Part shown: positions 24,527-33,270 of the stretch, in pieces
Position numbering within the stretch: the stretch's first letter is position 1
Layout of the letters: each line of letters starts with the position of its first letter
Origin: VFJQ01 sp044226525
GTDB lineage: Bacteria > Verrucomicrobiota > Verrucomicrobiia > Chthoniobacterales > Chthoniobacteraceae
Direction of reading: 5' to 3'
Assembly (NCBI GenBank): GCA_044226525.1
Contig: JBGAGV010000016.1
Location: 124,001 to 188,000 of the forward strand
DNA length: 64,000 bases
The notes under the pieces: model-generated
Told to the model about the DNA's origin: nothing
Databases searched by the model: none
Seen by the model: only the letters and a program-made list of their open reading frames with translations
Program-made: the position numbers and the translations under genes

Positions 24527-25435
24527 TTACGGCAGCACCGCCCAAATCTCGACGATGCGATTCTTGGCGGCGTTGTTTTTGTCCACGAGGTTCGTGCCAC
24601 CCATGGGAACGGCATGCGTCACGTTCTTGATCTGGCACTGCTTCTCCATGAAATCGACGACCGACTTGGCGCGCCTTTCCGAGATGGCGAAGTTGGTCTT
24701 CTCGTCGCCCTTCGAATCAGCAAAGCCCAGCACGACAAATACCGCTGTGAGATCGTCGCGGAACTTCATCGCCGCGGGATCCTCGAGCAGTTTTTTCACC
24801 TGCGGGCCGGAAGCAGTCGGCATCTGCGCCTGCCCGGAGGCAAACGGGATTTCGATGATCTTTCGCATGTCCCGCGCACGCTGCACGCTCACGTAAAGCC
24901 GATCCTTTTTCTCGGCGGTCAGGCCGGGGATTTTGTCCACGCGATTGAGCACATCCTGACGCACCGTATCCGACGCAGGCTCTGCCGCGGCTTTCGGCTC
25001 GGGAGCCGGCGCATCGGCTGGGGTTTCCTGAGCCAGCGGAGCGGGAGTCGATGCGGGGGGCTTCACACTCGTGGTCGAACCAGTCGAAGGAGTGCTCGGC
25101 GGATTCGTGGAAGGTTCGCTTGTAGTCGTCGTCGTGGAAGGCGTGGTCGAAGGGGTATCGGACACTTGTCCCGACGAAGTCGAACCGGGCTCCGCGCTGT
25201 CCCCACCTTTCTTCTTCATCACTTTCATTCCCACGACCGCACCGACGGCCACCACCAGCACGGCCACGACGATCGCAGCGATCTTCACCGCACCGCCCGC
25301 ACCACCGCCAGCCTTGGCCAGCGGCTTGCCGCACTCAGGGCAAACAAGCGGCGCACCGGGATCGAGTTCAATGATTTCACCCCGGTAGGCTTTGAGACAA
25401 CCGGAGTGGTTCATGCATTTGGCGGAAACCTTCAT
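24527..25435 (-). CDS. Zinc-ribbon, single-TM, OmpA-like domain protein
   Basis: 302 residues from ATG 25435. The N-terminal cytoplasmic part has CMNHSGC and CPECGKPL, a four-Cys zinc ribbon. One helix follows (VKIAAIVVAVLVVAVGAVVGMKVM), then a Ser/Thr/Pro-rich linker of about 90 residues. The C-terminal domain has VVLGFADSKGDEKTNFAISERRAKSVVDFM and AAKNRIVEIW, the peptidoglycan-binding OmpA-like pattern. This would link a cytoplasmic metal-binding head to the cell wall across the inner membrane. The longer in-frame start is rejected because it lacks family sequence. Divergence from the RluA gene is not seen; both lie on the minus strand. Confidence 0.82.
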   Translation of the reverse strand: MKVSAKCMNHSGCLKAYRGEIIELDPGAPLVCPECGKPLAKAGGGAGGAVKIAAIVVAVLVVAVGAVVGMKVMKKKGGDSAEPGSTSSGQVSDTPSTTPSTTTTTSEPSTNPPSTPSTGSTTSVKPPASTPAPLAQETPADAPAPEPKAAAEPASDTVRQDVLNRVDKIPGLTAEKKDRLYVSVQRARDMRKIIEIPFASGQAQMPTASGPQVKKLLEDPAAMKFRDDLTAVFVVLGFADSKGDEKTNFAISERRAKSVVDFMEKQCQIKNVTHAVPMGGTNLVDKNNAAKNRIVEIWAVLP

Positions 25436-25502
25436 GCCTGAACGCCTATCGTGGCCCCTGCGCTGGGGCGAGCACATTTTTTATCGACCCTCACATCTGC
25501 CC

Positions 25503-26258
25503 TCAGGAATTCTTCGCAAACGATGCCAGATCCTCAGGCAAGGGGGACTGCCAGCACATCTCGGGAGCGCTGAGACAAAGGGTGGCGGAATGCAACGCGT
25601 GCCGGGGTATCAGCAAACGCCCGGCAAGCGACGGAGTCCAGCCAGTCTCGATAAACTCAAGGTAACAGCCTTCGTCGGGCCCGTAGATTTTGTCGCCGAT
25701 AATCGGGTGCCCGCTGTGGGCGAGGTGAACGCGGATCTGATGGGTGCGGCCGGTCTCTGGAAAAGCGCGGACGATGGCAAATTCGCTCCCACTAGCGGTC
25801 TCGCGGCGAAAGCACCGCTCCACCCGAAAGCGCGTCCGCGCCGGCTGCCCTTGCGGATGGACGCCCTGCTTCAGCCACACTCGAAACGGCTCGACCGAAC
25901 CCAGACGGAGCATCGGCACATCGACTTCCCATTCATCGCGTTCCGGCCAGCCCCAGACGATGGCGAGGTATTCCTTACCGATTGCTCGATCCGCCATCTG
26001 CCGACTCAGTTCCCGCGCGGCGAGTTTGGTCTTGGCGATGATCGTCAGCCCGCTCGTCTCCCGGTCGAGCCGGTTGATGATCGAGACCTGCCCGCCATTC
26101 GCGATCTCGTAAGCCAGGAGTTCCCGCAGCCCATCCCAGAGTGTCCACGCTCCTCCCGGTTTGCTCGGGTGCGCTTCGAGAAACGGCGGCTTGTCCACGA
26201 CGAGAAAATCGTCGTTTTCCGCAATCAGTTTGAATGGTGAAGGCGTAGCACGCGTCAT
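25503..26258 (-). CDS. RluA-family pseudouridine synthase
   Basis: 251 residues from ATG 26258. The catalytic Asp is in INRLDRETSGLTIIAKT. Other family segments are FLVVDKPPFLEAHPS, YLAIVWG, AFPETGRTHQIRVHLAHSGHPIIGDKIYG and RHALHS. No S4 domain precedes the catalytic core, as in RluA/TruC-like members. It converts uridine to pseudouridine in rRNA or tRNA; the target position cannot be told from sequence. The upstream in-frame extension to 26402 overlaps the divergent GT2 gene and is not coding. Confidence 0.92.
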   Translation of the reverse strand: MTRATPSPFKLIAENDDFLVVDKPPFLEAHPSKPGGAWTLWDGLRELLAYEIANGGQVSIINRLDRETSGLTIIAKTKLAARELSRQMADRAIGKEYLAIVWGWPERDEWEVDVPMLRLGSVEPFRVWLKQGVHPQGQPARTRFRVERCFRRETASGSEFAIVRAFPETGRTHQIRVHLAHSGHPIIGDKIYGPDEGCYLEFIETGWTPSLAGRLLIPRHALHSATLCLSAPEMCWQSPLPEDLASFAKNS

Positions 26259-26364
26259 CGGGAAGCTCACATCGGTCGGGCAAGACCTATCCGACCCATA
26301 GGACCTGTCGCCGATTTCCCTAAAGATATTTCCATTCGTCGAACCCTCGCTATCCTCCCTCCCT

Positions 26365-27867
26365 GTGATCGACCTCGCGAACAAGCGTGTTCTCATCTTC
26401 ATCGTCGCCTATAACGCGGAGAAAACCATCTCCAGCGTCCTCTCCCGCATTCCCGAGGAACTGCGGGTGCCGGGCGTCGAAGTGCTCATCATCGACGATT
26501 CGTCCAAGGACGACACCTTCGGTGCCGGGCTGAAGCACGAGGACCCGGCAAACCCCTTCAAGATCACCGTCCTGCGCACGCCGACCAATCAGCGCTACGG
26601 TGGGAATCAAAAGCTCGGCTACCGTTACGCGATCGATAATGGCTTCGACGTCGTCGCCCTTGTCCATGGCGATGGTCAATACGCACCTGAAAAGCTGCCC
26701 GCGCTGATCGAGCCGCTCATCAAGGGAGAAGCGGACGCCGTCTTCGGCTCGCGCATGATCAACAAGCAGGACGCGCTCAAGGGCGGCATGCCGATGTATA
26801 AATGGATCGGCAACCAGGTCCTCACCGCGATCGAAAATCGCATCCTCGGCACGAACCTGAGCGAGTTCCACAGCGGCTACCGGCTCTACTCCACCAAGGC
26901 TCTTGCGCGCATTCCCTTCGAGCGCAACGCCAACGATTTCCACTTCGATACCGACATCATCATCCAGCTCGTTTTTGCGCGGATGAAGATCGTCGAGATT
27001 CCGATTCCCACCTTCTACGGCGACGAGATCTGCCACGTGAACGGGATCAAATACGCCTGGGACTGCTGCCGCTCCGTGCTGCGTGCGAAGTTCCATGAGA
27101 TGAATCTGCTTTACGATCGCAAGTTCGACGTCGGCCAGGTCGAACTCACTTACGATCTCAAGCTCGGCTTCGCTTCGTCGCACACCTTCGCAATCGATTC
27201 CGTGCGCGAAGGCGCCACCGTGCTCGATATCGGCTGCGGGCAGGGCTACGTGGCCGACGAAATGGCGCCGAAAGCCAAGCGCATCGTGGGCATCGACCAA
27301 TACGTCCGCGAATCGACCAAACCGAACGTCGAATTCCGCCGCTGGGACCTCGATGCGGAAGCGTTTCCTGTCGAAGTATCGGAATTCGACCAGATCTTCA
27401 TGCTCGATGTCATCGAGCATTTGCACGATCCGGAAATCTTCATGGAGCAGCTCCGTGCCGCCTCCGCTTACAAGAGCCCGGAGATCGTTCTCACCACCGC
27501 GAACATCGGCTTCTTCATCACGCGCTTCATGCTGTTTCTCGGCCACTTCAACTACGGCCGCAAAGGCATCCTTGATCGCACCCACACGCGGCTTTTCACT
27601 TTCAACTCGTTGCGCGAGCTTTTCGAACAGACCGGCTTCAAGGTGGAAGAAATGCGCGGCGTCCCCGCTCCCTTCCCCAAGGCTCTCGGCGACAATTTCA
27701 TCGGCCGCAGCCTGGTAGCGCTCAACCAGCTTGGGATCAAGTTCCTGCGCGGCCTCTTCAGCTACCAGATCTACGTCCGCGCCCGCGCCCTGCCCACCGT
27801 CCCCGCGCTGCTGCGCGAGACGGAGAAGACGAGCGCCGAGCTGAAGCGCACGCGCTCAGCGGCATAG
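26365..27867 (+). CDS. GT2 glycosyltransferase fused to SAM methyltransferase
   Basis: A 500-residue bifunctional protein from a GTG start. Residues 8-230 are a DPM1-like family 2 glycosyltransferase: VLIFIVAYNAEKTI, VLIIDDSSKDDTF, ALVHGDGQYAPEKLPAL, FGSRMI, SEFHSGYRLYS. A class I methyltransferase domain spans residues about 275-440, with motif I TVLDIGCGQGYVADEM, then RIVGIDQY, FDQIFMLDVIEHLHDP and GRKGILDRTHTRLFT. No membrane anchor is obvious in the C-terminal tail. Likely role: glycan or polyprenyl-linked sugar assembly with methylation in one polypeptide. No other glycan-cluster genes lie nearby. Confidence 0.9.
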   Translation: MIDLANKRVLIFIVAYNAEKTISSVLSRIPEELRVPGVEVLIIDDSSKDDTFGAGLKHEDPANPFKITVLRTPTNQRYGGNQKLGYRYAIDNGFDVVALVHGDGQYAPEKLPALIEPLIKGEADAVFGSRMINKQDALKGGMPMYKWIGNQVLTAIENRILGTNLSEFHSGYRLYSTKALARIPFERNANDFHFDTDIIIQLVFARMKIVEIPIPTFYGDEICHVNGIKYAWDCCRSVLRAKFHEMNLLYDRKFDVGQVELTYDLKLGFASSHTFAIDSVREGATVLDIGCGQGYVADEMAPKAKRIVGIDQYVRESTKPNVEFRRWDLDAEAFPVEVSEFDQIFMLDVIEHLHDPEIFMEQLRAASAYKSPEIVLTTANIGFFITRFMLFLGHFNYGRKGILDRTHTRLFTFNSLRELFEQTGFKVEEMRGVPAPFPKALGDNFIGRSLVALNQLGIKFLRGLFSYQIYVRARALPTVPALLRETEKTSAELKRTRSAA

Positions 27868-28311
27868 TCGCGGTTCAGATTTTCAAAGAACTAGAGAAAG
27901 ATCGGCGCTGGAGGAAGGGAGTAGGAAGTTTTGGGGGAGACGATGCCAGCTCCGCGGTTGATTGTGTTTATTGTGTCTGTTTAAGACCCGCCGGGTGGGC
28001 GGTTTTCAGAGGCCCGGATCGAAAGAGCGCTGAAAAAAGAGCGTCGGGTTATTGTGTCCATTGCCACCATTTCGGGTCAGATCGGGTCGGATTTTCTCCG
28101 TCGGAAGTAACGCGGGCACTGTCGCGAAGCGACAGGAATGTCGTCGCTCCTCGGGCCGCCTGCCTCGCCCGTCGATTCACCAGAAACCGCTTTATCATCA
28201 CTCCGCCTTTATCGTCCTGTTTCACCCATCTCGCAAAGACTCTGTGAGCTGTGTGACCGGTTTATTTTTGGTTTACAGCCTTCGAACCGTTCACGCCGCA
28301 GAGTGGCTTGG
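27868..28311. other. Intergenic region with terminator and repeats
   Basis: No convincing gene. It contains the terminator of the GT2 gene and, at 27963-27981, a 19-base sequence also found at 53276-53294. Its inner ten bases (ttattgtgtc) recur at 28049-28058. The far side abuts the 3' end of the PhoD gene. Confidence 0.6.
27988..28006 (+). terminator. Rho-independent terminator after GT2 fusion gene
   Basis: ccgcc, a 5-base loop, ggcgg, then tttt. The stem is short but all G-C and is followed directly by a T-tract, 120 bases after the stop codon. Confidence 0.55.
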
Positions 28312-29784
28312 CTACACCTTCCGCTCTCCGCGCCAGGTATGCTGCACCGCGCCGTTCACGTCGCGATGCTCGCAGATGATTGCGGACTGCCCGCCTCCGC
28401 GCCGAAGCGTGACCGACAGGAACCCACCCTTCACGCGATGATAGCGGTGATATGTTGGATCCTCCCCCGGCGAACCGCTCGCATGGCTGTCGCTCGCGGG
28501 TCCGCAGGCAAACTCCCGCACGCCCGTCTGCGGATGCACGGAGTGGTATTGCCAATGCCGGTCGCCGCACACGATGAAGAACCCCTCCGGCACATTCGCC
28601 TGCATCCAGGCGCGCAATTCATCGCCTTCGGTCTGGAAACCGATGTTGGCGTGATTGTCGTTCTTGTTCCCTCGATCGGGGCCGACCAGCGGCGTAGGGC
28701 TGATGAGCACCTTCCACGTCGCATCGCTCGCAGCAACGGTGCGCTTGAACCATTCCTTCTGTTCCGCACCCCAGATCGTCTTGAGCGGGCCGTCAGGCAC
28801 GTTGTTCGGCGAACGGAAATCGCGCCCGTCGGTCAGCCAGATTTGCAGGTCTCGCCCCCAGCGGAACGTCCGGTAACTCAACTCCCCGATCGGCACCTGC
28901 TGACGGAAGATCTTCTGCCCTTCGGCAAATGTGAGCGTGCCCGATTTCATGCCGGGCCACGAGTCGTTGCTCACCGTGTCGTGATCGTCCTTCTCGAAAT
29001 AGCTGCTTACATTCCGCAGCACATCAATCTGCCGCGGCAGGCTGAACATGCGCTGCCAGTGATAGCGCGCGAGTTCCGGGCTCGAGGCGCGTGGTGCGTC
29101 GCTATCGTAATAAACATTGTCGCCCGTGAACGCAACGAAGTGCGGCTCGAACGCGATCATCGAGGGATAGATCGGGTGACCGTCGGGATGATCACGATCC
29201 GGATACCCCTGACAGGTCATCACACAAAACTTCACTTCACTCGGCGTAGATGGCGACGGCGCGGTCATGAAGTGTCCGCGGAACGCTCCATGCACCGGCG
29301 CCCCGCCGGGACCGGTCGTCTCCGTGGCGTAGTGATACCGCGTGGCCGGATTCAGCCCGACGAGCGTAAATTGATGGGTGAAATCCGTCGCCTCGGAGAC
29401 CTCGAACCAGTCGCTCACTTTCGCGTCGCCCAAATCCTCGCGCAGGCCATAGCGCACACGCACCCTCCCATCCGCCCCGGGGCAGGCGCCTTCGAGTTCC
29501 GCTACCGGCACGGTGACGGGCGCCGCCGCTTTTTTCTTCACCTTGCCCGGAATCAACAGGCCGTCCTTGTTCCGTCCCGTCGCGGCGGTGAGACGAGCCC
29601 AGACGATTGCCGCCGTATCGGTTACTTCGCCCACTTTGGTGCCCATGGCCTGCCGGGGCAACTGCGCCTCCGCGGCATGGGACGAAGCACGAATGGCCGT
29701 CCCCACTCCCAGTGACGCGGCGGCCACCGCAGCGGAGTCGGCGAGGAAGGCTCGGCGAGTAACAGGTTGCGAAGGGCGTTTCAT
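28312..29784 (-). CDS. phoD: PhoD-like alkaline phosphatase, Tat-exported
   Basis: 490 residues from ATG 29784. A Tat signal (VTRRAFLADSAAVAAASLGVGTA) is followed by the PhoD N-terminal beta domain (GEVTDTAAIVWARLT, LVGLNPATRYHYA). The metallophosphatase core has VMTCQGYPDRD, FVAFTGDNVYYDSD, EKDDHDTVSND, LISPTPLVGPDRGNKNDNHAN and FIVCGDRHWQYHS. The metal-ligand pattern fits the PhoD family, which uses Fe and Ca to cleave phosphodiesters and monoesters outside the cytoplasm. It is followed by no other phosphate gene. Its start is five bases after the stop of the DUF1080-like gene, so the two form an operon. Confidence 0.9.
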   Translation of the reverse strand: MKRPSQPVTRRAFLADSAAVAAASLGVGTAIRASSHAAEAQLPRQAMGTKVGEVTDTAAIVWARLTAATGRNKDGLLIPGKVKKKAAAPVTVPVAELEGACPGADGRVRVRYGLREDLGDAKVSDWFEVSEATDFTHQFTLVGLNPATRYHYATETTGPGGAPVHGAFRGHFMTAPSPSTPSEVKFCVMTCQGYPDRDHPDGHPIYPSMIAFEPHFVAFTGDNVYYDSDAPRASSPELARYHWQRMFSLPRQIDVLRNVSSYFEKDDHDTVSNDSWPGMKSGTLTFAEGQKIFRQQVPIGELSYRTFRWGRDLQIWLTDGRDFRSPNNVPDGPLKTIWGAEQKEWFKRTVAASDATWKVLISPTPLVGPDRGNKNDNHANIGFQTEGDELRAWMQANVPEGFFIVCGDRHWQYHSVHPQTGVREFACGPASDSHASGSPGEDPTYHRYHRVKGGFLSVTLRRGGGQSAIICEHRDVNGAVQHTWRGERKV

Positions 29785-29789
29785 AAGAC

Positions 29790-30401
29790 TCAAGGAGTAA
29801 CGACCGAAACATCGCGCACGGAGAGTGTGCCGAATGAAAACCCGAGACCGAGCTTTGATTTCGCCTGCGCGATCGCCGGGTTTTCGAGCGTTTGTTTGAA
29901 GTCGCCCACGCTCGCGATGCAACGGTTGCCTTCGAACTTCAGCTCCACCTGCACCCACTCGCCATCCTTGAGCGGAGGCGTCTTCGCCTTCGGCGGGAGA
30001 AACGACACCGGTTGCGATTCGTGACCCGGCGTCGGCCAACCGCGGAAGTTCAGCCCCGCCGCGCCATGCGTAAAGCGGAACACATGCCCCTTCTCGTTGT
30101 TCAGTGTGAAGACAAACATCTTCACCTGCTCCGCCTTGTAGGCGAAGCGCACCGTCCCGTCGGTGAAGGCGACATCATACCAAAAGGCCGGACCGTGGTC
30201 CTTGTTCTTTTTGTAAAGCCCATCGTCTTGCGTGCAGGTCGCAATGCCGTCGGCGATCTTCCAAGTGCCACGTCCTGGCGAAAGATCGCGGTGCGGCTGT
30301 GGTGCGGAGGTGAACTTGTCCTCCACCAGCACCCCGGCGTGCAAGGACGCAAGCGAGACAGCCGAAAAGAGGAGAGCGATGGCAGCAGAGCGGGGTTTCA
30401 T
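29790..30401 (-). CDS. Secreted DUF1080/LamG-like domain protein
   Basis: 203 residues from ATG 30401. A signal peptide (MKPRSAAIALLFSAVSLASLHAG) precedes a single jelly-roll domain: VLVEDKFTSAPQPHRDLSPGRGTWKIADGIATC, WYDVAFTDGTVRFAYKAEQV, GHVFRFTHGAAGLNFRGW, KDGEWVQVELKFEGNRCIASVGDFKQT. This matches the 3-keto-disaccharide hydrolase/DUF1080 concanavalin-like fold very common in Verrucomicrobiota and Planctomycetota. Many members are carbohydrate-binding or glycan-cleaving. It is the first gene of an operon with the PhoD gene. Confidence 0.82.
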   Translation of the reverse strand: MKPRSAAIALLFSAVSLASLHAGVLVEDKFTSAPQPHRDLSPGRGTWKIADGIATCTQDDGLYKKNKDHGPAFWYDVAFTDGTVRFAYKAEQVKMFVFTLNNEKGHVFRFTHGAAGLNFRGWPTPGHESQPVSFLPPKAKTPPLKDGEWVQVELKFEGNRCIASVGDFKQTLENPAIAQAKSKLGLGFSFGTLSVRDVSVVTP

Positions 30402-30524
30402 AAAATGCCCGCCCGAATTCTCGTTTCCCGCCCGAAACGGCAACGGCCCAGATGGGTTGTTCGCCCCCTCCACCGCACGCACGAACGATTGACGTGCCCG
30501 CACAATCGGGGCATCCCACCGCCA

Positions 30525-31169
30525 ATGCGTCGTGCCGCATTTACCCTCGTCGAATTGCTCACCGTCATCGCCATCATTGCGGTGCTGGCCACGCTGGGTT
30601 TTCTCCTCACCGGCAACGTGCTGGAAAAAACCCGCCGCGCGCAATGTCTTTCGAACCTGCGCCAGCTTCACTCCGGCGTCATGGTCTATGCCGCCAATCA
30701 CGATGGCGAGATTCCCATCGGCTACCGATCGGGAAACAAACAGTTCAATACCATGCTCTCTGCCGGCCCCGGCATGGTGCTGCTCGGTCGGCTCTACAAG
30801 GAAGGGATCATCACCAAAGGGAAAACCTTCTATTGCCCGAGCGAGACCGCTCCCGCGCAGGCCTACAATACCTCCGTCAATCCGTGGCCGCCGAAAGGCA
30901 ACGTCCAGGGCGGCTACGCCAGCAACCCGGTCGTCGATTGGAAAGGCAACCCCGAGCCCGACCGTTTTCCTCGCCTCGTTGAACTCGCCGGCCAGGCCCT
31001 CCTCGCTGACGGCTGCGGCTCCCCCGCCCGTGTCGATTCCCGCCACAAGGACGGGGTGAATGTTTGCTACGCCGACGGCTCCGTCCGGTGGATCAAACGC
31101 GACCTGTTCAACACCGAGCTCAAGGCTGGGAACATTCCCCGCATCTGGGAAATTTTCGCGGAGAACTAA
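30525..31169 (+). CDS. Pseudopilin-like protein with H-X9-DG motif
   Basis: 214 residues from ATG 30525. The type II secretion/type IV pilin N-terminus is clear: AAFTLVELLTVIAIIAVLATLGF, with a prepilin peptidase site before F. The rest has CLSNLRQLHSGVMVYAANHDGEIP and a C-terminal RHKDGVNVCYADGSVRWI, the H-X9-DG signature of the PVC DUF1559-like family. Such proteins occur in dozens of copies per genome, and their role (pseudopilus-like surface appendage or secreted substrate) is not settled. It is transcribed alone, divergent from the DUF1080-like gene. Confidence 0.88.
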   Translation: MRRAAFTLVELLTVIAIIAVLATLGFLLTGNVLEKTRRAQCLSNLRQLHSGVMVYAANHDGEIPIGYRSGNKQFNTMLSAGPGMVLLGRLYKEGIITKGKTFYCPSETAPAQAYNTSVNPWPPKGNVQGGYASNPVVDWKGNPEPDRFPRLVELAGQALLADGCGSPARVDSRHKDGVNVCYADGSVRWIKRDLFNTELKAGNIPRIWEIFAEN

Positions 31170-31174
31170 CGTGA

Positions 31175-31266
31175 GTTGAGGGTTGAGACTTAGGAGTGGA
31201 GAGACGACACATCCCACGGGGCGCGCCTTGCAAAAACGGCGTAGCTCTCGACGCTCAACCTTCAAC
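31175..31266. repeat. 13-bp imperfect inverted repeat
   Basis: gttgagggttgag at 31175-31187 pairs with ctcaaccttcaac at 31254-31266 with one mismatch, enclosing 66 bases. It lies between the pseudopilin gene and the radical SAM gene. It could be a small mobile repeat or a transcriptional structure. Confidence 0.45.
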
Positions 31267-31280
31267 CTTCAACCACCTCG

Positions 31281-32555
31281 GTGCTTCCACAACTCGTCCT
31301 CCGCACGCTCCGCACTGCCGACCCGAAGTGCATCGGGAAGTTCCTGTGGAACTTTGGCGTGAAGGGGATGCTGTCGGTGGAGCGGTTCAAGCGGCGGCTC
31401 AAGCGCGGGGAATATTTTCCGCCGTTCCTCTACATCTCGATCATCAACTCGTGCAACCTGCGCTGCCAGGGGTGCTGGGTGGATGTGGAGGCGGAGCGTT
31501 CGACTCTTGATCTCGAGGCGATGAACCGGCTCATCAACGACGCGAAGGCTCACGGGAATGCGTTCTTCGGGCTGCTCGGCGGAGAGCCGTTCATGCACCC
31601 GGAGTTGATGGACATCCTCGCGGCGCATCCGGACTGCTATTTCCAGATTTTCACCAACGGTCAGTTCATCACCGAAAAGGTGGCAGACCGTCTGCGTGAG
31701 CTGGGCAACGCCACGCCCCTCATTTCCATCGAGGGCCGCGAGATCGTGAGCGACGAACGGCGCGGAAAAAAGGATGTGCTGAACAAGACGATGCGCGGGC
31801 TGGAGAACGCCCTGCGCGCCCGCTTGCTGGTGGGTGTGGCCACGAGCGTTTGCCAGACGAATATCGACGACCTTTGCACCGAAAGCTGGCTCCAGGAGCT
31901 CATCGACCGCGGTGTGCACTACGTCTGGTATCACACCTACCGGCCCGTCGGCGCGAAGATGAACCCGCAGCTCGCGCTCTCGCCCGCGCAGCTTGTGCAG
32001 GTGCGGCGGTTCGTCGTCGAGATGCGAGCAAAGATGCCGATCGCGATGATCGACGCGTATTACGGCCACGACGGCAAGGCGCTTTGCCCGATGAGCACCG
32101 GCATCTCGCATCACATCAGCCCCTACGGCGACATCGAGCCCTGCCCGATCATTCAGTTCGCAAAAGAAACCGTGCGGGATGAGCGCGGGATTTTCGAGAC
32201 GATCCGCTCCTCCGAATTCATCCGCGATTTCCGCGAGATCAGCGCGCAGGCCACGCGCGGATGCGTGGTGCTGGAGCGGCCGGACCTCGTGAAGGGCCTG
32301 GTTGAAAAACACGGCGCTCGTGACACGACCGTGCGCGGCACCGCGATGGCCGAGATCGAAGCGATGGCGCCGCGGTTCAGCCAGTGGCTGCCCGGCGAGG
32401 AAGTGCCCGAGAAGCACTGGATGTATCGGCTCGCGAAGAAGTATTGGTTCACCGATTTCGGCGCTTACACCCGCGCCGACCACGACGGCACCGCGCGCGC
32501 CAAGGCCGCCGAACTCGTGAAGGCCGCGACACCGCGCGAGCCAGCGGCCGTGTAA
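31281..32555 (+). CDS. Radical SAM protein with SPASM-like C-terminus
   Basis: 424 residues from GTG 31281. The SAM cluster motif is SIINSCNLRCQGCWVD, followed by GLLGGEPFMHPEL (GGEP) and FTNGQFITEKVADRL. Later cysteines in KALCPMSTG, DIEPCPIIQF and ATRGCVVLERP look like auxiliary cluster ligands of the SPASM/Twitch type. No precursor peptide is visible next door, and the overall form resembles HpnH-like or general SPASM enzymes rather than a RiPP maturase. Ten bases separate it from the YjdF gene, so the two are co-transcribed. The reaction is unknown. Confidence 0.85.
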   Translation: MLPQLVLRTLRTADPKCIGKFLWNFGVKGMLSVERFKRRLKRGEYFPPFLYISIINSCNLRCQGCWVDVEAERSTLDLEAMNRLINDAKAHGNAFFGLLGGEPFMHPELMDILAAHPDCYFQIFTNGQFITEKVADRLRELGNATPLISIEGREIVSDERRGKKDVLNKTMRGLENALRARLLVGVATSVCQTNIDDLCTESWLQELIDRGVHYVWYHTYRPVGAKMNPQLALSPAQLVQVRRFVVEMRAKMPIAMIDAYYGHDGKALCPMSTGISHHISPYGDIEPCPIIQFAKETVRDERGIFETIRSSEFIRDFREISAQATRGCVVLERPDLVKGLVEKHGARDTTVRGTAMAEIEAMAPRFSQWLPGEEVPEKHWMYRLAKKYWFTDFGAYTRADHDGTARAKAAELVKAATPREPAAV

Positions 32556-32565
32556 CGCCGAAGGA

Positions 32566-33270
32566 ATGTTTCGCTCGGTCCCCCACCCGCGCTACCTCGC
32601 CATCCTCGGCCTGCTCTTCGCTGTCGTGTTTGCGCTCGGCGCGATCAAGCCACACCACCTCGCCGACTGGGTGCTGGAGAATGTGCTGTCGGTCCTCGCG
32701 GTCATCGTGATCGCAGCGTGGCGGCGGACGCTCGTCTTCTCGCGGCTGAGCTACACGCTCATCTTTCTCTTCCTCTGCCTGCACACTCTTGGCGCGCACT
32801 ACACCTATTCGGAGGTGCCGTATCAACAGTGGTTCCCCGCCCTCGCCGGTGGTCGCAATCATTTCGACCGCCTCGTTCATTTCTGCTACGGCCTGCTCAT
32901 CGCTTATCCAGTGCGGGAGATTTTCCTGCGGATCGCCAATGTGCGGGGCTTCTGGGGCTACTTCCTGCCGCTCGATCTCACCATGTCCACCTCGATGCTC
33001 TATGAACTCATCGAATGGGGAGCCTCAAACTTGTTCGGCGGCGACCTCGGCGTCGCCTATCTCGGCACCCAGGGCGACCCATGGGACGCGCACAAGGACA
33101 TGGCTCTCGCCGCACTGGGCGCTCTCGTCGCGATGCTCACTACCGCCTTCATCAATGCACGCCTTCAACGCGACTTCGCCCGCGAATGGAACGAAAGCCT
33201 GCGGGTGAAACACCCCACGCCGCTCGGCGAAGACGAAATCGCGCGTATGCAAAATGACAGGCATGCCTGA
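32566..33270 (+). CDS. yjdF: YjdF-like (DUF2238) inner-membrane protein
   Basis: 234 residues with about six helices. Family segments are HTLGAHYTYSEVPYQQWF, GRNHFDRLVHFCYGLLIAYPVREIF, SMLYELIEWGASNLFGGDLGVAYLGTQGDPWDAHKDMALAALGALVA. The conserved acidic and His residues in HFDRLVHF and EWGAS suggest metal or substrate contacts in the membrane. The function of DUF2238 is unknown. It is the second gene of a pair with the radical SAM gene and ends directly against the convergent solenoid-protein gene. Confidence 0.85.
   Translation: MFRSVPHPRYLAILGLLFAVVFALGAIKPHHLADWVLENVLSVLAVIVIAAWRRTLVFSRLSYTLIFLFLCLHTLGAHYTYSEVPYQQWFPALAGGRNHFDRLVHFCYGLLIAYPVREIFLRIANVRGFWGYFLPLDLTMSTSMLYELIEWGASNLFGGDLGVAYLGTQGDPWDAHKDMALAALGALVAMLTTAFINARLQRDFAREWNESLRVKHPTPLGEDEIARMQNDRHA

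Noticed and set aside
31281..32555. Radical SAM RiPP maturase
   Set aside because: No short Cys- or Gly-rich precursor frame was found within about 1 kb on either side; the partner is a DUF2238 membrane protein.
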